Assembly (NCBI GenBank): GCA_002715965.1
Contig: PBAL01000090.1
Coordinates: 1-45,272, forward strand
DNA length: 45,272 nt
Source: Verrucomicrobiales bacterium
GTDB taxonomy: Bacteria; Verrucomicrobiota; Verrucomicrobiia; Limisphaerales; JAYPXF01
Direction: 5' to 3'
Made by a program: the position numbers and the translations under genes. Below are positions 44,769 to 45,272 of the stretch, in pieces. Under the pieces are notes generated by a model that saw only the letters and a list, made by a program, of their open reading frames with translations, did not search any database and was not told the DNA's origin. How positions within the stretch are numbered: the stretch's first letter is position 1; every line of letters begins with the position of its first letter.

Positions 44769-45272
44769 TCATCCGATCATGGGAACCACATAGGGTTCCC
44801 GATAATCGCGGGTCAGCAGCTTGTTCGCCTTGGCGTGACCGATGAAGCGCTCGGTTTCCGGGTTCATTTTCAGTGCAGGTCCGAGCGTCAGGCTGGACTT
44901 GGCGGGATCCACGTTGTTCTTCTTCAGGTGATCAATCATCCGATCCCAGGTCTTCGCGGCATCGGGATGACCGGCGATCGCCTTGCGGATTGTTTCGGGA
45001 TCCTGAGGCTCCCCGACGCGATAGGAAATATTGCCGGTGTGACAGAGAGCGCTGGAAAGATGCCCTTCCAGAATTTCGGCATTCAAGTCTTCGGGTTTCC
45101 GGCTGCGAACGGCCGAGATGAAATTCTCGAAGTGATTGCTGCTGCCACTCCATGACTTCACTTCCTTGCCCGCCTTGTCATAGGCGGCCACCTTGCTGCG
45201 TGAGTTGGAAACGAGGACGTGACCTTCTTCGCAATGGACCACCACACCGATCTCCGCGCCCATGAACTGAGG
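44769..45272 (-). CDS. Gfo/Idh/MocA-family oxidoreductase, C-terminal part (runs off window)
   Basis: The frame is open to the right edge of the window, so only the last about 168 residues are visible. They match the C-terminal end of secreted Gfo/Idh/MocA proteins of this phylum: IGVVVHCEEGHVLVSN, the HFENFISAVRSRKPEDLNAE segment and HTGNISYRVG, then KMNPETERFIGHAKANKLLT and REPYVVP. The catalytic N-terminal half lies outside. It converges on the double sulfatase gene, with about 155 bp between that show no gene. A role in sugar oxidation is likely, as for the protein at 692. Confidence 0.85.
   Translation of the reverse strand, partial: PQFMGAEIGVVVHCEEGHVLVSNSRSKVAAYDKAGKEVKSWSGSSNHFENFISAVRSRKPEDLNAEILEGHLSSALCHTGNISYRVGEPQDPETIRKAIAGHPDAAKTWDRMIDHLKKNNVDPAKSSLTLGPALKMNPETERFIGHAKANKLLTRDYREPYVVPMIG

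Overview
The window looks like chromosomal DNA of a Verrucomicrobiota bacterium, probably of the Pedosphaera/Limisphaerales type. This rests on gene content, not on a marker gene. It has Tat-exported Gfo/Idh/MocA oxidoreductases, a DUF1501 protein, secreted sulfatases, a DUF4832 lipoprotein, a pseudopilin with an H-X9-DG ending, a PVC-style Ser/Thr kinase with DWG in place of DFG, and MqnC of the futalosine menaquinone pathway. No rRNA or tRNA gene was seen.

Layout. 1-640: remnants of an IS1182-like transposase and possibly of a HEAT-repeat gene. 692-10057: a polysaccharide and sugar region. It holds a Tat-exported oxidoreductase, a heparinase II/III-like lyase with an inserted LamG domain (frameshifted at a G8 run), a metallophosphoesterase, and on the minus strand a CE7-like esterase followed by a GH32/43-like beta-propeller protein. 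10167-14810: acetamidase/formamidase, EamA transporter, an unrecognised secreted protein and an omega-amidase-like nitrilase. 14811-18318 (minus): a compact lysA - lipoprotein - mqnC - MORN-repeat operon. 18509-22054: pseudopilin and membrane partner, a decayed HAD phosphatase, and a sugar-acid dehydratase of the IlvD/Edd family. 22088-25350: a ParE/antitoxin pair divergent from glnS, then a TlpA-like thioredoxin protein, a clear terminator and a REP-like palindrome. 25485-28083: a start-less NfeD-like frame, a GreA/B-like factor, a stand-alone response regulator and a broken EEP nuclease. 28138-34070: DUF1501 protein, nucleotidyltransferase, membrane Ser/Thr kinase, and a metzincin-like protease with an NPCBM domain. 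34527-40647: lgt, a NusG/RfaH-like factor, a second response regulator, DUF4832 and YgdI/YgdR-like lipoproteins, a broken GNAT gene, an AIM24 protein and an STN-like secreted protein. 40871-45272: a LysR regulator, a double sulfatase fused in one chain, and the C-terminal part of another Gfo/Idh/MocA protein running off the window.

How the genes may work together. The heparinase-like lyase, the fused iduronate-2-sulfatase-like and sulfamidase-like domains, the esterase, the propeller protein, the oxidoreductases and the sugar-acid dehydratase fit breakdown of a sulfated, acetylated, uronic-acid-rich polysaccharide such as a glycosaminoglycan-like or algal polymer. That is an inference from families; the genes are scattered rather than in one operon.

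The second theme is gene decay. The transposase, HAD phosphatase, EEP nuclease and GNAT genes each show single-base frameshifts together with loss of internal or terminal segments. The heparinase-like gene shows only a one-base homopolymer change. Single-base changes could be sequence errors; the missing internal segments are harder to explain that way.
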